A DNA stretch of 64,000 nucleotides from an uncultured Nitrospira sp. (GTDB lineage Bacteria > Nitrospirota > Nitrospiria > Nitrospirales > Nitrospiraceae), in NCBI GenBank assembly GCA_902500825.1, contig CABVRX010000005.1, positions 1 to 64,000 on the forward strand, written 5' to 3'. Made by a program: the position numbers and the translations under genes. Below the pieces are notes generated by a model. That model was given only the letters and a program-made list of their open reading frames with translations, made no database searches and had not been told where the DNA came from. Below are positions 63,799-64,000 of the stretch, one piece after another. How positions within the stretch are numbered: the stretch's first letter is position 1; each line of letters opens with the position of its first letter.

Positions 63799-64000
63799 CT
63801 AAATGGTGAGCACGACTTCCACCTCACCGACGCGGCGGGTAACTCTCACCGCGACTTCGTTCTCATAGCGGTCGAGCACAAGATCGAGACGCGCGGTTCC
63901 GACTGAGAGGTTCCGAATCTCGACCCGCTCAAGAAACGGCGGCAATACCGGACGAACGAAGCTCACCAGACGCTGCGGTGCGTCAATGCATAATCCCAGG
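63799..64000 (-). CDS. 3' end of a glycogen-debranching / amylo-alpha-1,6-glucosidase-type gene
   Basis: The minus-strand frame reads RLVSFVRPVLPPFLERVEIR, then NLSVGTARLDLVLDRYENEV and VTRRVGEVEVVLTI before the stop at 63801-63799. This matches the C-terminus of proteins with a glycogen-debranching N-terminal domain fused to a six-hairpin glycosidase (SFxRPxLPxFLexVxIrnLxVGxAxLDL). The rest lies outside the window. If so it acts on alpha-1,6 or related glucans. Confidence 0.6.
   Translation of the reverse strand, partial: LGLCIDAPQRLVSFVRPVLPPFLERVEIRNLSVGTARLDLVLDRYENEVAVRVTRRVGEVEVVLTI

Noticed and set aside
1-64000. CRISPR array
   Set aside because: No series of regularly spaced direct repeats was seen.

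Overview
The window looks like a chromosome segment of a Nitrospira-type bacterium (phylum Nitrospirota). This rests on gene content, not on a database search: a deoxyhypusine-synthase-like gene in a bacterium, a cytochrome bd-like oxidase split into two genes, four universal stress proteins, a DUF2934 protein, a rubrerythrin / CCG-type Fe-S protein / DUF3501 operon, a bacterial GlnRS, and a short dispersed inverted repeat present twice. Most genes are housekeeping or stress related. About 65 genes are supported, plus three tRNAs.

Layout. 0.2-3.8 kb (minus strand): aldehyde dehydrogenase, a zinc-ribbon-like protein, and a translationally coupled DsbA-like / deoxyhypusine-synthase-like pair. 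3.8-7.6 kb: an accessory patch next to tRNA-Glu, holding an acyltransferase, a DUF4238 fragment, a VapBC module with a clear promoter/operator, an orphan gene and a second copy of the tRNA 3' end that looks like an attachment-site scar. 7.9-14.8 kb: translation genes (glnS, two tRNA-Gln genes, gltX), yacG, an alcohol dehydrogenase and a flavin reductase-like protein. 14.9-20.8 kb: a complete ISC iron-sulfur system, with divergent ferredoxin and iscR-iscS-iscU-iscA-hscB-hscA-iscX, an inverted-repeat operator before iscR and an intrinsic terminator between iscA and hscB. 20.8-29.8 kb: a class A penicillin-binding protein and a phosphorelay made of a giant MASE1/PAS hybrid kinase, an Hpt protein and a receiver protein. 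30-35.3 kb: typA/bipA, peroxiredoxin, a thioredoxin-like protein, two paralogous His-rich secreted proteins, two copies of the dispersed repeat and a small membrane protein.

35.4-38.7 kb is a second accessory patch: HicAB, a RelBE-like pair, DUF2283, and decayed restriction genes, including a helicase-type subunit broken by an apparent TGG-to-TGA change. 38.7-41.9 kb (minus) holds the rubrerythrin-Fe-S-DUF3501 operon and a double-domain PTPS/QueD-like protein. 42-64 kb is a stress and redox region: lipoproteins, a MarR regulator with a C-terminal four-cysteine motif and a hairpin over its own ribosome binding site, Usp genes, a PPi-type phosphofructokinase, a secreted pentapeptide-repeat protein, RelE/Phd, the split bd-like oxidase, an APS-kinase-like protein with an APH-fold kinase, an HPF/cold-shock fusion, a di-heme cytochrome c, a Tat-exported isochorismatase-family protein, a frameshifted Usp gene, and the 3' end of a glycogen-debranching-type gene running off the window.

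There is no CRISPR array, rRNA or intact transposase. The best candidates for new biology are the hairpin-controlled four-Cys MarR regulator, the split bd-like oxidase, the deoxyhypusine-synthase-like/DsbA pair, the small genes at 58.5-59.6 kb, and the dispersed inverted repeat with compensatory changes.
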